Shown one piece after another: positions 33,202 through 34,719 of a stretch of DNA of 34,719 bases. Below the pieces are notes generated by a model, which was given only the letters and a program-made list of their open reading frames with translations, searched no databases and was not told the DNA's origin. Numbering within the stretch: position 1 is the stretch's first letter; every line of letters begins with the position of its first letter. The position numbers were made by a program, and so were the translations under genes. The stretch spans positions 1-34,719 of the forward strand of contig JAUQPA010000014.1 in assembly GCA_030550615.1 (NCBI GenBank), read 5' to 3'. Origin of the DNA: Thermoproteota archaeon (GTDB lineage Archaea; Thermoproteota; Thermoprotei_A; Sulfolobales; Desulfurococcaceae).

Positions 33202-33604
33202 ATGCTGGTGATGAGCAGCGAAGCATCGAGCAGTTACTTGGGTAAGCTTCTTGTTCTAAAGGAGCTTGATAGCATAATAGATTTCGCTAGAGCTAGCCAA
33301 TTTCATAGATATCTTCAGCACGTTAATTCAGAGCTTTATAGGTGTTATACCCGGTGAGTTCTATGGCATATTAAGTTTCTTTAGTGTAAGTAAAGCTGAG
33401 TTGGCGTTGCTAACGAACTTGATACTAATTACTATTAGTATTGCTAATATACTAGCTTTATATGCAGTAAACCCTGGGTCAAAATACGCTATTTACTATT
33501 ATGCATCTATAATATTGATTCTAACAGGATTGGGGTTACTTGTTGGTATTTATATAATTAAAACATTCATGGGTGAGTTTATTCAACTGGGTGAATCTCC
33601 TTAG
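33202..33604 (+). pseudogene. frameshifted fragment, FlaJ/TadC-like membrane protein
   Basis: Two overlapping frames join into one coding tract. The first, ATG 33202 to TGA 33357, encodes 51 residues starting MLVMSSEASS. The second frame opens after a TAG at 33278-33280 and runs to TAA 33604; it contains FIDIFSTLIQSFIGVIPG and two membrane helices (ending GLGLLVGIYIIKTFM). The tail pattern resembles the C-terminus of crenarchaeal type II/IV secretion F-type proteins (archaellum FlaJ, TadC). A shift near 33281 would be needed. No N-terminal part or partner ATPase is in the window, so I call a remnant. Confidence 0.4.
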
Positions 33605-33689
33605 CTAGAATGGATACATATATCTAGATTTGGTTTCAAAGCAAATTACTCAACGAATTTTCCACAATAGGTCTTCTTCGCTAGGGTAG

Positions 33690-33785
33690 CGGGCCCGCCG
33701 GGATTTGAACCCGGGGCCTCCGGCTGTCTTCGAACCCGCCGGCGCTTAGGAGGCCGGCGCCCTATCCTGGCTAGGCGACGGGCCC
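33690..33785 (-). tRNA. tRNA-Arg (CCT) with a 21-nt intron
   Basis: A 96-nt gene, mature length 75 nt, identical over its full length, intron included, to the tRNA-Arg(TCT) gene at 9863-9958 apart from position 34: anticodon CCT (33748-33750) instead of TCT. The intron is 33726-33746 at the canonical 37/38 site. Because base 34 takes part in the central helix of the bulge-helix-bulge (CTCC with GAAG), the change leaves a C-A mismatch. The discriminator is G and CCA is not encoded. Confidence 0.95.
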
Positions 33786-33893
33786 TAGTGACTCATCCTA
33801 GTTTTTAGAGCTATAATTAGGGGTATATAAGCAATACGTGTTTAGTTACTTCGAGTGAAACATATTTCTATAATTGATCCCCATGTCTATGTT

Positions 33894-34719
33894 TTACGTC
33901 AGTAACATAGCTATGGTGTATGAGAACACTGCTAGTAGATAAGCTGTAGTAAGCATTAATACAAGAGATGTTAGAGCGTATTTTAAACTCCTAGTTTCAC
34001 TATATATCGCTATAATCGTGGGAGCGCATGGAATATAGAGAGCAATGAACAGTGATAACGCCACCGCGGAGGGTGTTGATAAACCAATGTACCTAAACGC
34101 CTCCTCGAATGATAATGCTCTCGTTGTTGTAATTATTGCGCTGATCACTAGTTCCTTGGCTAAAAAGCCCAATATAACTGCATAAGCAACTATCCACGCG
34201 TTTTCACCAGTTACTCCAATGGGGTTCAGAAATGGTGCAATGCTTCTAGAGAATACTGCTATAATGCTTTCCTCGACGTTATCTGTATATGCTCCATGAA
34301 TAGTTAAGTGTTGTAATCCCCACGAAATTATGCTTACGAGAAAGATCACTGTGCCCGCTTTGATCAAGAAGTGTTTTAATTGAAACCACGTGAACCACCA
34401 AATTACGCGGAGGTATGGTCTATGAAGAGGCGGGACTTCTAGTAATAGCTCGATTTCAACACTCCTTTTTCTTTCGAAAAACACGTGTATAATATAGCTT
34501 AATGCTAGGAAAACCGAGAAAGCAACTAGGTAAACAAACGGCACGAGAACTGATCCAGCGAACCCTCCTAGCGCTGTAGCAATCGCTAACAACACAATCA
34601 GTCTTGCTTGGCACGGTATGAATGGAGTTAATAGAATTAATTTCAATCTCTCAAAGTAATTAGGGGATGCACGAGTGGACATCACGCCGGGTACATTGCA
34701 ACCCAGGGATAGTGTAATA
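33894..34719 (-). CDS. feoB: ferrous iron transporter FeoB, C-terminal membrane part (cut by window edge)
   Basis: The last 274 or so residues of FeoB, the GTPase-linked Fe2+ uptake permease of the cytoplasmic membrane; the frame is open to the right edge. The conserved GCNVPGVMSTRA lies just inside the edge (about 34676-34707), followed by LTPFIPCQARLIVLL, LEVPPLHRPYLR and KAGTVIFLVSIISW, typical for the second half with its Gate domains. Five to seven membrane helices are visible. The N-terminal G domain is outside the window. Taking ATG 34685 as the start would cut the family motif, so it is not the true start. Confidence 0.9.
   Translation of the reverse strand, partial: ITLSLGCNVPGVMSTRASPNYFERLKLILLTPFIPCQARLIVLLAIATALGGFAGSVLVPFVYLVAFSVFLALSYIIHVFFERKRSVEIELLLEVPPLHRPYLRVIWWFTWFQLKHFLIKAGTVIFLVSIISWGLQHLTIHGAYTDNVEESIIAVFSRSIAPFLNPIGVTGENAWIVAYAVILGFLAKELVISAIITTTRALSFEEAFRYIGLSTPSAVALSLFIALYIPCAPTIIAIYSETRSLKYALTSLVLMLTTAYLLAVFSYTIAMLLT

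Noticed and set aside
34676-34685. ATG 34685 as the real start of a 263-residue protein
   Set aside because: The upstream codons continue the FeoB motif GCNVPGVM in frame to the window edge, so the gene is longer and cut by the edge.
1-34719. CRISPR array, Cas genes, restriction-modification or toxin-antitoxin pairs
   Set aside because: I saw no regularly spaced repeats and no recognisable gene of these systems. The only sizeable direct repeats are the L12/P0 tails and the two tRNA-Arg genes.

Overview
The window comes from a hyperthermophilic crenarchaeon, most probably of the order Desulfurococcales (Staphylothermus-like). This is inferred from the archaeal/eukaryote-type informational genes (L12/P1, P0, L31e, L39e, S19e, LX, aIF6, Spt5, Rpp21), the tRNA genes without encoded CCA and with bulge-helix-bulge introns, the AT-rich base composition, and the frequent TTG/GTG starts behind GGTG-type ribosome binding sites. 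I did not run any database search. Products are called from recognisable family motifs.

Left part (1-9.7 kb): the N-terminal part of a CDC48-type AAA+ ATPase (cut by the window edge); tRNA-Val and an intron-containing tRNA-Trp; a NusA-like protein; truD-pth2; a four-CxxC Zn-ribbon protein with aEF-1beta. Then comes a tightly coupled minus-strand run, aIF2beta - DUF424 - NMD3 - aIF1A - Rio1 - Dim2/Pno1, joining translation initiation and small-subunit biogenesis. A tRNA methylthiotransferase meets a K+-channel-type RCK regulator tail to tail.

Middle (9.8-21.3 kb): tRNA-Arg(UCU), alaS, then the long archaeal ribosomal/secretion cluster read leftward: Rpp21 - YhbY-like - S19e - PDCD5 - L39e - L31e - aIF6 - LX - prefoldin alpha - FtsY - SecE - Spt5 - L11 - L1 - P0 - L12. 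The 52-residue L39e and 59-residue SecE are included. Nep1 stands opposite.

Right part (21.3-34.7 kb): a looser accessory region. An unusually GC-rich nrdD (anaerobic ribonucleotide reductase) and its activase nrdG flank a frameshifted small gene. After a worn IS200/IS605-like end come dcd, GTP-dependent PEP carboxykinase, tRNA-Glu with an intron in the variable loop, SfsA with a membrane protein, a rubredoxin-like protein and a 1038-residue SF2 helicase with atypical motifs. The window closes with a frameshifted fragment resembling a FlaJ/TadC-type secretion protein, tRNA-Arg(CCU), and the C-terminal membrane part of FeoB.

Most of the window is conserved housekeeping DNA. No defence island, CRISPR array or new multigene system is convincingly present. 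The most notable items are the two intron-bearing tRNA-Arg genes that differ at a single base, the non-canonical tRNA-Glu intron, a 91-bp perfect repeat joining the L12 and P0 tails, the GC-rich nrdD, the two or three decaying genes, and the atypical helicase.
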